From assembly GCF_003003075.1 (NCBI RefSeq), contig NZ_PVTX01000001.1, forward strand, positions 248,001 to 312,000: 64,000 nt of DNA, in the 5' to 3' direction. Every line of letters begins with the position of its first letter. The first letter of the stretch is position 1. Positions 31,960 through 41,005 of this stretch are shown in pieces. The stretch is from Isoptericola halotolerans. Lineage in GTDB: Bacteria; Actinomycetota; Actinomycetes; Actinomycetales; Cellulomonadaceae. A model generated the notes under the pieces. It saw only the letters and a list, made by a program, of their open reading frames with translations. It was not told the origin of the DNA and made no database searches. Position numbers and translations under genes: made by a program.

Positions 31960-33078
31960 CTAGAGCGAAGCGCTCACAGACGTGGCTTGGTCCACGCCAC
32001 CTCCGAATCGGCCCAGAGCGAGAGTCTGCGGAATGGACTTCCAGGCGTACACCAGAAGGAGCAGCGCGGCTATGGCCGCGAGTATCCAGGCCAGGGGGAG
32101 CGCTACTGCGGCCGCTGCCGTGAACAGCAGGCCGGTCGTTCCGAGCAGAACGATGATCGAGGCCACCAATACCCCGCCGATCGTGTTGTGCTTCGCGATG
32201 CCACCCTGATCGTCATAGCGGCGTTTGAAGATGGTCAGCCAGAGAGGCCCGCTTCCGATGATGCCCGTGGACAGGCCAGCGGCGACGGCGACAACACCAA
32301 GAGTTGCCTGAGCTTCGTCACCGACGATGGCATCGAGCGAATCCCCTCCCGCGAAGACGGTCGTGAAGAGCGCCGCAGCCAAGCCGACGCTTGATGCCCA
32401 GTTGTCTTGAAAGCTCCAGTCCGACGTGATGCCAGGCAGCGAGAACTTCAGGTAGCGCGGGTCCCACCACGGCTCGAGACCTCCCGTGGGCTGATCGCTG
32501 GTGTGTTGGAATCGCTCTTCTGTTCGTACCCGTCGGGTGTTGCCGCGTGGCCTGTTCAGCCAGAACAAGTAGGGAGGCACCACCCCCACCAAGGAGAGCG
32601 GCACTCCGAGCCACACATACCACCAGAGCGCGCTCCACTGTGGCTCGGCAACCGGAGCCAGACCGATGATGACGGCGATCGACGAGGGGACCAGGGGGCC
32701 GGCCTCGCTCTGTGCAGAGACCTCGGCCGGACGAGGTTGTTCACCAGCGGTGCAGCTCATCACGAACGTGACATCGCCGCTCGAATAGGGCTGCAGGTCG
32801 GGCGTCCCCACTGCCTGGCCGCACGAAGCGTCCGTCACAGTAAGCATCAGCGTGATCTCCGACGGCGTGATGTTTGTTGCCGTCATCGTCAGTTCCGAAG
32901 TGCCATCCTGTGCGCGCTCAGCGTCATACGGAGCGCCCGAGATGAAGTAATCAGCTGCGTCGTCGGCCGCGCCGAGGCCCAAGACGGGAGCGGATGCTAC
33001 GAGGCTGAGCGTGGCTATGCCCAGCACGCCCGCGAAGAAGAGACCAGAAGAGCGCCCTCGATGTTTCCGTATCGACAT
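31960..33078 (-). CDS. Hypothetical membrane protein, lower GC
   Basis: The product has 372 residues. A signal-like or first membrane helix (residues about 10-32), then an extracytoplasmic beta-rich segment with two Cys (DASCGQAVG, FVMSCTAGE), a helix near 170, a basic cytosolic loop and about four C-terminal helices (GLAAALFTTVFAGG; LGVVAVAAGLSTGIIG; VLVASIIVLLGTTGLLF; LAWILAAIAALLLLVYAW). I recognise no family. Codon usage is visibly less GC-rich than in the neighbours, suggesting recent acquisition. ATG 33078 is chosen; an in-frame ATG about 27 nt upstream is possible. Confidence 0.65.
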   Translation of the reverse strand: MSIRKHRGRSSGLFFAGVLGIATLSLVASAPVLGLGAADDAADYFISGAPYDAERAQDGTSELTMTATNITPSEITLMLTVTDASCGQAVGTPDLQPYSSGDVTFVMSCTAGEQPRPAEVSAQSEAGPLVPSSIAVIIGLAPVAEPQWSALWWYVWLGVPLSLVGVVPPYLFWLNRPRGNTRRVRTEERFQHTSDQPTGGLEPWWDPRYLKFSLPGITSDWSFQDNWASSVGLAAALFTTVFAGGDSLDAIVGDEAQATLGVVAVAAGLSTGIIGSGPLWLTIFKRRYDDQGGIAKHNTIGGVLVASIIVLLGTTGLLFTAAAAVALPLAWILAAIAALLLLVYAWKSIPQTLALGRFGGGVDQATSVSASL

Positions 33079-33258
33079 CTCGGCCCCGATCTGCACCGGC
33101 ATGCCCGGCACACGTTCACGGTCCCACCGCGTGCCGTAGCGCGCCAACGCTTGTGCGTCATCGCCTCCATGCCGCTCACGTGCCGCGGGGAGGACGGCTT
33201 CGCTCGGCCGATCGATTCTGCCGCCGCGCGCGTCGCTCGGTGACGCCGCCCGGTGCCT

Positions 33259-33273
33259 CACAATGGCCGGGTG
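33259..33273 (+). promoter_or_regulatory. Leaderless -10 box and GTG start of the NHL-thioredoxin gene
   Basis: CACAAT (33259-33264) lies 6 nt before GTG 33271 with no ribosome-binding site between them. Confidence 0.45.
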
Positions 33274-35247
33274 ACTGCTACCTCCCGCCTGCCCAAGGTC
33301 CGCGCCTCCGAGCTGGTCGGCCGTGGCTGGTTGAACACGGGTGGCCAGGACCTGCGGCTGAAGGACCTGCGCGGGAAGGTCGTCGTCCTCGACTTCTGGA
33401 CCTTCTGCTGCTTGAACTGCCTGCACGTCCTGGACGAGCTGCGCGAGCTCGAGGAGTCCCGGCGCGAAGAGCTGGTCATCGTCGGGGTGCACTCCCCGAA
33501 GTTCGCGCACGAGGCCGACCCGGACGCCCTGGCCGCCGCCGTCGAGCGCTACGACGTGCGCCACCCGGTCCTCGACGACCCGGAGCTGACCACCTGGGAC
33601 GCCTACACCGCGCGCGCCTGGCCCACCCTGGTGGTCGTGGACCCGGAGGGCTACGTGGTGGCGCAGATGGCGGGGGAGGGGCATGCGTCGGCGATCGCCG
33701 CGATCGTGGACGATCTGGTCGCCGAGCACGAGGCGAAGGGCACCCTGCACCGCGGTGACGGCCCGTACGTCCCGCCGACGCCGGAGCCCAGCACCCTGCG
33801 CTTCCCCGCCAAGGCGGTGGAGCTGCCGGGCGGGAACCTGCTCGTCGCGGACGCCGGCCACCACTCGCTCGCGGAGCTGGGGCCCGATGGCGAGACGCTG
33901 GTCCGGCGCATCGGCTCCGGCGAGCGCGGGTTCGCCGACGGCGGTCCCGGCCCGGACGGCACGCACACCGCGCGGTTCAGCGAGCCGAACGGGCTCTGCC
34001 TGGTGCCGACGGAGCTCCGGCCGCGCCTCGGTTACGACGTGCTGGTCGCCGACACCGTCAACCACGCACTCCGTGGTGTACATCTCGACACCGGCCAGGT
34101 GTACATGGTCGCAGGGACCGGCCGGCAGTACATGGTCGGCGGCCAGGAGAACGTCGAGGTGCCGGGCGAGGCGCCGCGGGCGCACCGGCCCGGCGACCAG
34201 TACCCGCCCACCTGGGTCAACCTGTCCTCGCCCTGGGACGTGGCCTGGTCAGAGCCGCTGGCCGCGTTCGTCGTGGCCATGGCGGGCAACCACACCCTGT
34301 GGGCGTTCGACGGCGAACAGGCCTCGCTCCGCCTGCTCGCCGGCACGATGAACGAGGGACTCGAGGACGGCACGGGGAGCACAGCCTGGTTCGCCCAGCC
34401 GTCCGGTCTGGCGCCGTCGCTCGACGCCGACGGGCGCCCTGACGGCGGCTTCTGGCTCGCCGACGCCGAGACCTCGGCCCTGCGCCACGTCGCACCCGCC
34501 GACGGCTCCGGCGTGGAGGTGCGCACCGCCGTCGGGCAGGGACTGTTCGACTTCGGTCACCGGGACGGCCCGGCCGGCGAGGCGCTGCTGCAGCACCCGC
34601 TCGGGGTGGCCACGCTGCCGGACGGCAGCGCCGTCGTCGCCGACACGTACAACGGCGCGCTGCGGCGGTACGACCCGGCCTCGGGCGAGGTCACCACGCT
34701 GGCGACCGGCCTCGCGGAGCCGAGCGACGTCGTCGTGCAGGCGGACGCCGACGGCGGCACGGTGCACCTGCTGGTGGTCGAGTCCGCCGCGCACCGGCTC
34801 ACCCGGCTCGCCCTGCCCGCCGACCTCGCGGGTCAGGTGCTCGACGCCGGCGCGCACCGCGTCGCGCGCGCGGCCACCGACGTCGTCCCGGGCGCGCTGC
34901 GCCTGGACGTGCCGTTCGTGCCGGCACCAGGGCAGAAGCTCGACGACCGGTTCGGCCCGTCCACCGAGCTCCGCGTCAGCGCGACACCGCCCGAGCTGCT
35001 GCTCGACGGCGCCGGCGACGGCACCGACCTCGTCCGGACGCTGCGCATCAACCCCGAGGTACCCGAGGGCGTCCTGCACGTGACCGCCAAGGCCGCCTCC
35101 TGCGACGAGGTGCCGCTCGGCCCGGACGGCGAGCCCGACCCGGACGTGTTCCCGGCCTGCCACCTCGCCCAGCAGGACTGGGGCGTGCCGGTCCGGGTCA
35201 CGCTGGACGGTGGCACCACCCTCACGCTCCCGCTGCGGGGCGCGTAG
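33271..35247 (+). CDS. Thioredoxin-like protein fused to an NHL beta-propeller
   Basis: The product has 658 residues. The N-terminal domain (about 15-165) is a TlpA/thioredoxin fold with the redox motif CCLNC, in which Cys47 and Cys50 form CxxC. About six NHL repeats follow (170-540), for example FPAKAVELPGGNLLVADAGHH and HPLGVATLPDGSAVVADTYN. The C-terminal 100 residues are beta-rich. This is the architecture of NHLRC2-like proteins, widespread but poorly understood. No signal peptide is seen, so it should be cytosolic. A PfkB kinase gene starts 3 nt after its stop and is probably cotranscribed. Confidence 0.9.
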   Translation: MTATSRLPKVRASELVGRGWLNTGGQDLRLKDLRGKVVVLDFWTFCCLNCLHVLDELRELEESRREELVIVGVHSPKFAHEADPDALAAAVERYDVRHPVLDDPELTTWDAYTARAWPTLVVVDPEGYVVAQMAGEGHASAIAAIVDDLVAEHEAKGTLHRGDGPYVPPTPEPSTLRFPAKAVELPGGNLLVADAGHHSLAELGPDGETLVRRIGSGERGFADGGPGPDGTHTARFSEPNGLCLVPTELRPRLGYDVLVADTVNHALRGVHLDTGQVYMVAGTGRQYMVGGQENVEVPGEAPRAHRPGDQYPPTWVNLSSPWDVAWSEPLAAFVVAMAGNHTLWAFDGEQASLRLLAGTMNEGLEDGTGSTAWFAQPSGLAPSLDADGRPDGGFWLADAETSALRHVAPADGSGVEVRTAVGQGLFDFGHRDGPAGEALLQHPLGVATLPDGSAVVADTYNGALRRYDPASGEVTTLATGLAEPSDVVVQADADGGTVHLLVVESAAHRLTRLALPADLAGQVLDAGAHRVARAATDVVPGALRLDVPFVPAPGQKLDDRFGPSTELRVSATPPELLLDGAGDGTDLVRTLRINPEVPEGVLHVTAKAASCDEVPLGPDGEPDPDVFPACHLAQQDWGVPVRVTLDGGTTLTLPLRGA

Positions 35248-35249
35248 CC

Positions 35250-36128
35250 GTGGAGCCCGCCGAGATCCTCGTCGCCGGACCGGCGTCGTGGAACCAGCTC
35301 GTCCACCTCGACCGGCTGCCGGACCCACGCCCGCACACCACGTTCGCCCGCGGCCACCACGCCACGGTGGGCGGGACGTCGGCCGGGAAGGCGCTCAACC
35401 TGCGATGGCTCGGCCGCACCGTCCAGCTCCGCACGGTGCTCGGCACGGACGCCGAGGGTGCGCGCGTGCGCCGGCGGCTCGAGTCCGCGGGCGTGGACCT
35501 CGTCGTGACCGACGCCCCGGACGGCCGCACGGAGCGGCACCTCAACCTCCTGGACCCCGACGGCGGACGCGTGTCGATCTACCTCCAGGCACCCGACGCG
35601 TTGCCGGAGCAGGACCACGGCGCGGAGGCCGCGGCCGAGGCAGCAGCGCTCGGGCGCGCCGTCGACGCCGCCCGCGCCGTCGTCGTCGACCTCGCCGTCA
35701 CGGCCCGCCCCGTGCTGGAGGCCGCGACGGCGCGGGGCGCCGACGTGTGGGTGGACCTGCACGACTACGACGGCGCCTCGGCGTTCCACCAGCCCTGGGT
35801 GGACGCCGGGACGCACGTGTTCCTCAGCTCCGACCGGATGCCCGGCTACCGCGACTTCCTGCGGTCCCGGCACGACGCCGGTGCCCGCCTCGTGGTCTGC
35901 ACCCACGGGGCAGGGGGCGCCACGGCCCTGACGGACGAGGGGTTCGTCGACGTCCCCGCGGTGCGGGTCGACCAGGTCGTGGACACCAACGGCGCCGGGG
36001 ACGGGTTCTTCGCGGGATTCCTCGACGCCCACCTGGGCGGTGCAGGGGTGGATGCGGCGATGCGGGCGGGCGCCGAGCACGCCGCGCGCGTGGTCCGGAG
36101 CCCCGAGCTGGCGCCGGCTGACCGCTGA
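35250..36128 (+). CDS. PfkB family carbohydrate kinase
   Basis: The 292-residue ribokinase-fold protein has the PfkB signature 2, VVDTNGAGDGFFAGFL (about 238-255), including the catalytic Asp, and the anion-hole GAGD. The N-terminal sugar-binding part contains VGGTSAGKALNLRWLG in place of the usual GGNxxN motif. It phosphorylates a sugar or nucleoside with ATP; the substrate is not deducible. GTG 35250 is 3 nt after the NHL-thioredoxin stop, suggesting coupled translation. It is convergent with an SDR gene, with 1 nt between stops. Confidence 0.88.
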   Translation: MEPAEILVAGPASWNQLVHLDRLPDPRPHTTFARGHHATVGGTSAGKALNLRWLGRTVQLRTVLGTDAEGARVRRRLESAGVDLVVTDAPDGRTERHLNLLDPDGGRVSIYLQAPDALPEQDHGAEAAAEAAALGRAVDAARAVVVDLAVTARPVLEAATARGADVWVDLHDYDGASAFHQPWVDAGTHVFLSSDRMPGYRDFLRSRHDAGARLVVCTHGAGGATALTDEGFVDVPAVRVDQVVDTNGAGDGFFAGFLDAHLGGAGVDAAMRAGAEHAARVVRSPELAPADR

Positions 36129-36129
36129 C

Positions 36130-36948
36130 TCACACCATCGCGGCCGACCGCTCCCAGAGCTCGTCGGCGACCCGGGGGTCCGTGGCCTCCCGGCTGACCC
36201 CTGACGCGATCCGGTGGCCCTCGTAGTAGGCGCCCGGCTGGAAGGTCGAGCCCGGGGTGCCCTCGGCGAACCGGACGAGCTGGTCGGCGCCCTTGTCGGG
36301 GCTGACGGTGAACAGCCGCCGGAGCGGACCACGGTAGAGGTACCGCAGCACGTGGTTCGTCTCCCCGGCGAAGCTCGTGCCCACCACGCCGGGGTGGAAC
36401 GCGACCGCGCTGAGACCCTGGTCGCCGTAGCGGCGCTGCAGCTCCTGCGTGAACAGGATGTTGGCCAGCTTGGCGTTGCCGTACGCCCGGTGCGCGGCGT
36501 AGCGATGGGCGTTCTGGAGGTCGTCGACGTCGAACCGGCTGAACAGCTGGGCGGCCCGGCTCGCCGTCTGGATCACGGTGGCACGCCCGGAGACCAGGGC
36601 GGGCAGCAGCAGCTCGGTCAGCAGGAACGGCGCCAGGTGGTTGACCTGGAAGGTCTTCTCGTGGCCGTCGACGGTGAGCTCGCGCTCGCCCATGATGCCC
36701 CCGGCGTTGTTGGCGAGGACGTCGATCCGCGGGTGCGCGGCGAGCAGGTCGGCGGCGAGTCGGCGCACCTGAGCCAGCTCGGCGAAGTCGGCCAGGAAGA
36801 AGGGGGCGTCCAGCTCGGCGGCGACCGCCTCGGTCTTGGCCGCCGAGCGCCCGACGAGCACCACGTGGTGCCCGTCGCCGGCCAACCGGCGGGCGGCGGC
36901 CGCGCCGATCCCGTCGCTGGCCCCGGTGAGGACGATGGTCCGCGACAT
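36130..36948 (-). CDS. Short-chain dehydrogenase/reductase (SDR)
   Basis: The 272-residue Rossmann-fold oxidoreductase has the cofactor motif TGASDGIGAAAARRL, the NNAG motif (VLANNAGGIMG), the catalytic Ser region (TASRAAQL) and YGNAKLAN, the YxxxK catalytic pair. The overall pattern resembles retinol-dehydrogenase-like or WW-domain oxidoreductase-like SDRs. It is followed on the same strand by no other gene and preceded by an APH-like kinase gene 50 nt away, so the two may share a transcript. The substrate is unknown. Confidence 0.9.
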   Translation of the reverse strand: MSRTIVLTGASDGIGAAAARRLAGDGHHVVLVGRSAAKTEAVAAELDAPFFLADFAELAQVRRLAADLLAAHPRIDVLANNAGGIMGERELTVDGHEKTFQVNHLAPFLLTELLLPALVSGRATVIQTASRAAQLFSRFDVDDLQNAHRYAAHRAYGNAKLANILFTQELQRRYGDQGLSAVAFHPGVVGTSFAGETNHVLRYLYRGPLRRLFTVSPDKGADQLVRFAEGTPGSTFQPGAYYEGHRIASGVSREATDPRVADELWERSAAMV

Positions 36949-36961
36949 GTGTTCTCCCGTC

Positions 36962-36991
36962 GTGCGGTCGGTCGGCGTGCGGTCGGTCGGC
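36962..36991. repeat. 15-bp tandem repeat, two copies
   Basis: GTGCGGTCGGTCGGC occurs twice head to tail between the SDR and APH-like kinase genes, encroaching on the SDR ribosome-binding region. It appears to be a simple slippage repeat. Confidence 0.6.
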
Positions 36992-36998
36992 AGGCGCG

Positions 36999-37994
36999 TC
37001 AGGGCGCCTCCAGCTCGTCGAGCATGCGCTCGAGGTTGCCACGGGCGGTCGCGGCGTACCCCTCGACCCAGTCGCCGGTGTAGGCGCGGGGCACCACCTC
37101 GACCACGAGCAGGCACGCGAAGTAGGCGCGGTACAGCCGCAGGCGGGTCCATGCCGAGGGGTCGCCCGCACCCGGCGTCCCGTCGCCGAGCCCGAGCTCC
37201 CCGCCCGTCTCCCGGTACCCGGCGAGCAGCTCGGGGTCGACGGCGCCCGCGCCGAGCTGGTCGGCGCCGACCAGCTCGAACACCGGGTCGCCCCACAGCG
37301 CCCTCTCCGCGTCGAGGAACGCGGTGAGGCGGTGGTCGGCCGGGTCGAGCAGCACGTTGCCGGGCCACAGGTCGGCGTGCACCAGCCGAGGCGTGGTGAC
37401 GGCCGCCAGGACCTCGTGCCCGGCGCGGACGGCGGCGCGCAGGCGCCCGTGCGGCAGCGGCACGTCCCAGCGGTCGGCGTCCGCGAGGACCGCCTCGACC
37501 ATCGCGCCGAAGGCCTCGGGCCAGGTCTCCCGGCTGAGGCCGGCCGACGGCGCGGGGTAGCCGAACCGGTCGCCGGTGATCCGGTGCAGGCGCGCCATGA
37601 CGGCGCCGAGGGAGCGCCGCACGGCTCGCGCGGCGCCGTCGTCGAGGTCCGCGCCGTTCCACAGCACGCCGGCCAGGTGCTCGGTGACGACGACGTCGCC
37701 GTCGACGTGCTGCCGGCTGGCGTCCACGTGCAGCACGGCGGGCACGGGCAGGCCGGCACGGTGGGCGAGACGGTAGACGGCGGCCTCCGTGCCGGAGATC
37801 CCGTGCTCGTAGCGCAGCAGCCGGGTGGTGTCCGCGCCGGTCACCTTCACCACCACGTCACGGCCGTCCGCGAGGCCGACGCGCAGCACGGTGGCGAACA
37901 GCCCGCCCGCCAGCGGCTCGACGTCCCGGACGGTCCCGACCGGAGCCAGGACCGCCGCGACCTGGTCGTCCGTGACGGCGGTCTTGGTCAGCAC
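36999..37994 (-). CDS. Aminoglycoside-phosphotransferase/fructosamine-kinase-like protein
   Basis: The 331-residue kinase-fold protein has the N-lobe lysine in DVVVKVTGAD, the catalytic loop RLVHADLWPGNVLLD (HxDxxxxN) and the metal-binding Asp in LTAFLDAERALWGDP. This arrangement fits the APH superfamily, which phosphorylates small molecules such as aminoglycosides, fructosamines or choline. No resistance context is present, so a housekeeping role in small-molecule phosphorylation is more likely. It starts at ATG 37994 and lies upstream of the SDR gene on the same strand. Confidence 0.85.
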   Translation of the reverse strand: MLTKTAVTDDQVAAVLAPVGTVRDVEPLAGGLFATVLRVGLADGRDVVVKVTGADTTRLLRYEHGISGTEAAVYRLAHRAGLPVPAVLHVDASRQHVDGDVVVTEHLAGVLWNGADLDDGAARAVRRSLGAVMARLHRITGDRFGYPAPSAGLSRETWPEAFGAMVEAVLADADRWDVPLPHGRLRAAVRAGHEVLAAVTTPRLVHADLWPGNVLLDPADHRLTAFLDAERALWGDPVFELVGADQLGAGAVDPELLAGYRETGGELGLGDGTPGAGDPSAWTRLRLYRAYFACLLVVEVVPRAYTGDWVEGYAATARGNLERMLDELEAP

Positions 37995-38035
37995 GCGCCG
38001 AGCCTAGCCCCGCGCCGACGTGGCCGACAGGTCCC

Positions 38036-38728
38036 TCAGGCCAGGCCGGTCCGCCGGGCGACCACGGCCGCCTGCATCCGCGACGGCACCTGCAGCTTGG
38101 CGAGCACCCGGGACACGTGGGTCTTGGTGGTGGCCTCGGAGATGACCAGCTCGGCGGAGATGTCCTGGTTCGACAGGCCCCGACCGAGCGCGGCCAGCAC
38201 GTCGACCTCCCGCGGGGTCAGACCGTCGAGCCGGGGGTCGGCCTCGCGAGCTGCGGGATCGGGTGCCACGGCGTCGGACGGCGCCGGTGGGGTGCCGGCG
38301 ATCCGGGCCAGCACGCGCCGGGTCACCTCGGGGGCGAGCACCCCCTCCCCGGCCGCCACCTGCCGCACGGCACGCAGCAGGTCGGCCGGCTCGGCCGACT
38401 TGAGCAGGAACCCGGCCGCGCCTGCGTCGAGGGCGCCGTGGACGTACTCGTCGAGGTCGAACGTGGTGAGCACGAGGACGTCGGCCAGCCCCTCGGTGGT
38501 GATGATCCGTGTCGCCTCGACGCCGTCGGTGCCGGGCATCCGCAGGTCCATCAGCACGACGTCGGGCCGCAGCGCACGCGCGTTCGCCACGGCGGCGTGG
38601 CCGTCGGCCGCCTCCGCGACCACCTCGATCCCTTCCGCGGCCTCCAGCAGCAGGCGCAGGCCTGCACGGATCGCGGCGTGGTCGTCGGCGACCAGGACGC
38701 GGACCGGTCGCTCTGCCGGCACGGTCAC
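38036..38728 (-). CDS. NarL/FixJ family response regulator
   Basis: The product has 230 residues. The receiver domain (about 9-125) has the acidic pair in VLVADDH, the phospho-acceptor Asp61 in VVLMDLRMPG, Thr in VLTTFD and Lys in FLLKS. A LuxR-type helix-turn-helix follows (about 165-225: LTPREVDVLAALGRGLSNQDISAELVISEATTKTHVSRVLAKL). The linker is longer than usual and Ala/Pro-rich. GTG 38728 overlaps the histidine-kinase stop (GTGA), so the pair is a coupled two-component system. Target genes are not evident; the divergent GAP gene is a candidate. Confidence 0.93.
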   Translation of the reverse strand: MTVPAERPVRVLVADDHAAIRAGLRLLLEAAEGIEVVAEAADGHAAVANARALRPDVVLMDLRMPGTDGVEATRIITTEGLADVLVLTTFDLDEYVHGALDAGAAGFLLKSAEPADLLRAVRQVAAGEGVLAPEVTRRVLARIAGTPPAPSDAVAPDPAAREADPRLDGLTPREVDVLAALGRGLSNQDISAELVISEATTKTHVSRVLAKLQVPSRMQAAVVARRTGLA

Positions 38729-40098
38729 GCGGACTCCCTCCCGGCGGGCAGCCGGGCCTCGACGTGCCAGGTGCGGTCCGCCGTCGGCCCCGCCGTGAAC
38801 GTCCCGCCGAGGCCCTCGGCCCGCTCGCGCATGGTGGCCAGCCCGGTCCCCGCGCTGAGCGGCCCCACCTCTCGCTGTGGGTGCACGACACGCCGCTGAG
38901 CCGCGTGAGCCGACGGCGCGTCGTGCACCCACAGCGAGGGGAGGGGGTTGCTGATGCGCAGGGTCAGACCGGCGCCCTCGTCGAGGGCGACCGTCACGGG
39001 TTCACCGGGGGCGTGCTTGCGGGCGTTCGTCAGCGCCTCCTGCGCGATGCGGTGCAGCGCCTGCCCGACGGCGGCCGGGACCGCGCGGCCCGCGAGCTGC
39101 TGCGGGTCGTCGACGGTGACGTCGTCGCCGGCCGAGCGCGCCGTCCGCACCAGCTCGCCCAGCCCGTCGAGGCGGCCCGGGGCGGTGAGCGGTTCGGGCG
39201 CGACGTCGGCCCGCAGCAGCTCGATCATCGACCGCATCTCGGTGAGCGAGGCGACCGAGCTCTCGCGCACCTGCTCCAGGGCGGCGCGGTCCCGCCCCGC
39301 GTCGGGCGGCAGGGCGAGCGCCGCGCCGGAGTGGATCGCGATGGACGACAGGTGCGAGGCGATGACGTCGTGCAGGTCGCGGGCCATCGCCGCCCGCTCG
39401 GCCTGGACGGCCTCGTGCCGGTCCAGAGCGGCGATGCGGGCCTGGTCGGCGGCGCGCTCGCGCTCGAGGTCCGCCGCCCGGGCGGCCTCGTCGGCGCGGG
39501 CCCGCTCGAGGTCGGCGAGCTCGGACTTCTGCCGCACGTTGTCCGCCCACCACATCGGCATCACCACGACCCCGGCCATCTGCAGACCGGCGAACACGAA
39601 GTAGCGCAGCTCCTGGCTCGCCTCCCCGGCGGCGACCGCCACCGCCAGGGTGAGCGTCGCCGCCGCCGTCCACAACCAGGTCCGCGCCGTGCGGCCGGTC
39701 CGCAGGACGGCCTCGAACAGCAGCTCCCACAGCACCACGAGGAGGATCGCCAGGCTGCCGCCCCACACGAGGTCGACGGCCACGACGGCCAGGCCGGCGG
39801 CGAGCGCGAGCAGCGGGTGCGTGCGCTTGGCGAGGAGCAACAGGCAGCCGACGGCGAGCAGCGCGACGCGCCACCACGGCTCCGGGTCGACCGAGCCCAG
39901 CGGTCCGACCTGCTGGACGAGGTCGACCAGCCCGACCCCCAGCAGCACGAGGCCGACGACGAAGGCCACGACGGCACCGAGCACGTCCGCCAGCAGGTCC
40001 TCACCGGTCCACGCCCGCAGCGGGCTCCACGCCCGCAGCGGGGTCCACGCCCGCAGCGGGCCGCGCGAGCTCGCGCTGGCGGGGGACTCGGTGCTCAC
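38725..40098 (-). CDS. NarL-type sensor histidine kinase with an inserted palindrome
   Basis: The 457-residue protein has about five to six N-terminal membrane helices (35-185), a coiled-coil (190-230), the HisKA_3 box MARDLHDVIASHLS with His243, and a HATPase domain (EALTNARKH as N-box, GTGLATMRERAEGLGG as G-box). Two oddities are visible. The N-terminus contains three copies of PLRAW(T/S) from an 18-bp tandem repeat. Between the N and G boxes, about 23 extra residues (near 387-410, SLWVHDAPSAH to VVHPQRE) are encoded by a near-perfect DNA hairpin at 38871-38938. The start is GTG 40098. It forms a two-component system with the overlapping response regulator. Confidence 0.9.
   Translation of the reverse strand: MSTESPASASSRGPLRAWTPLRAWSPLRAWTGEDLLADVLGAVVAFVVGLVLLGVGLVDLVQQVGPLGSVDPEPWWRVALLAVGCLLLLAKRTHPLLALAAGLAVVAVDLVWGGSLAILLVVLWELLFEAVLRTGRTARTWLWTAAATLTLAVAVAAGEASQELRYFVFAGLQMAGVVVMPMWWADNVRQKSELADLERARADEAARAADLERERAADQARIAALDRHEAVQAERAAMARDLHDVIASHLSSIAIHSGAALALPPDAGRDRAALEQVRESSVASLTEMRSMIELLRADVAPEPLTAPGRLDGLGELVRTARSAGDDVTVDDPQQLAGRAVPAAVGQALHRIAQEALTNARKHAPGEPVTVALDEGAGLTLRISNPLPSLWVHDAPSAHAAQRRVVHPQREVGPLSAGTGLATMRERAEGLGGTFTAGPTADRTWHVEARLPAGRESA
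38871..38938. repeat. 68-bp palindromic element inside the histidine kinase coding region
   Basis: Arms 38871-38895 (starting CTCGCTGTGGGTGCACGAC) and 38914-38938 are reverse complements over 25 bp with one mismatch, around an 18-nt loop. It is read in frame by the kinase gene and lies in the ATP-lid loop, where homologues vary in length. It appears to be an inserted palindrome tolerated by the protein. Confidence 0.7.
40008..40061. repeat. 18-bp tandem repeat, three copies
   Basis: TCCACGCCCGCAGCGGG(C/G) repeats at 40008, 40026 and 40044, each unit encoding six residues (PLRAWT/S) at the kinase N-terminus. It is an in-frame, slippage-prone repeat. Confidence 0.8.
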
Positions 40099-40236
40099 GT
40101 CCCCATCCCAGCACAGCGCGCGGAGCGGCGGATCGGCGAAAGGTTGTACACGCCGCGCCAGGAGCCTCGGAGGCGGGCCCGAGGATCATCCGTCCGGCGG
40201 ACGCCGCGGACCTGCTCCCCGGGCGATGCTCGGCCC

Positions 40237-40998
40237 ATGGACCTTCCAGTGGACCTCGTCGGGACCGAGGGCGGGCTCGTCGCGATGGCGGGCGTGCTCG
40301 TCGTGCTCGCGCTCGTCGACTCGACCAGCTTCGGCACCCTGCTCGTTCCCGTCTGGCTGCTCCTGGCCCCCGGCCGGGTGCGGTCCGGTCGCGTGCTCGC
40401 CTACCTCGGCACCGTGGCCGTCGCCTACCTGCTGATCGGTGTCGCGGTGCTGCTCGGTGCCGGCGTGGTGCTCGCACGGTTCGGCGACGTCCTGGAGTCG
40501 CGGCCGGTCCTGCTGGCGCAGCTCGTGCTGGGCGTCGGCCTGCTGGCGCTGAGCTTCCGGTTCGACGGCAAGCGGTCGGCCCGCCGGGCCGAGGCGGCCG
40601 GCGGCCGGCCGGGCCGGTTGGCGCGGTGGCGCGGACGGGCCCTCGGGCTCGACCCCGGTTCCTCGTCCGTGCTGCCGCTGATGGGGCTGGCGCTCGGGGC
40701 CGTCACGCTGGAGGCGGCGACGATGCTGCCGTACCTGGCCGCGATCGGCCTGCTGACGGCGTCGGACCTCGCGACCCCGGTGACGGTGGGGATCCTCGCC
40801 CTGTACTGCGTGGTGATGGTGCTGCCGGCGCTGCTCCTGCTCGGCGGACGCCTGGTGGCGGCACGGTGGATCGACCCGCTCCTGCGCCGCCTCGAGCGGT
40901 GGTTGTCGAAGAACGCCGCCGAGATGACCGGCTGGGTGCTCGGCGTCGTCGGTGTGCTGCTCGCCCTGGACGCCGTCGGGCGCCTCGGGTGGACGTGA
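40237..40998 (+). CDS. GAP/Sap family polytopic membrane protein
   Basis: The 253-residue protein has about six hydrophobic helices with short loops and a basic middle loop (FDGKRSARRAEAAGGRPGRL). The order of segments (LALVDSTSFGTLLVPVWLLL, LGAVTLEAATMLPYLAAIGLL) fits the GAP/Sap family (PF11139), named for a mycobacterial protein that addresses sulfolipid or glycopeptidolipid to the surface and related to LysE-type exporters. It may move a small amphiphile. It is divergent from the histidine kinase, with 138 bp between them. Confidence 0.7.
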   Translation: MDLPVDLVGTEGGLVAMAGVLVVLALVDSTSFGTLLVPVWLLLAPGRVRSGRVLAYLGTVAVAYLLIGVAVLLGAGVVLARFGDVLESRPVLLAQLVLGVGLLALSFRFDGKRSARRAEAAGGRPGRLARWRGRALGLDPGSSSVLPLMGLALGAVTLEAATMLPYLAAIGLLTASDLATPVTVGILALYCVVMVLPALLLLGGRLVAARWIDPLLRRLERWLSKNAAEMTGWVLGVVGVLLALDAVGRLGWT

Positions 40999-41005
40999 GC
41001 CGCCG

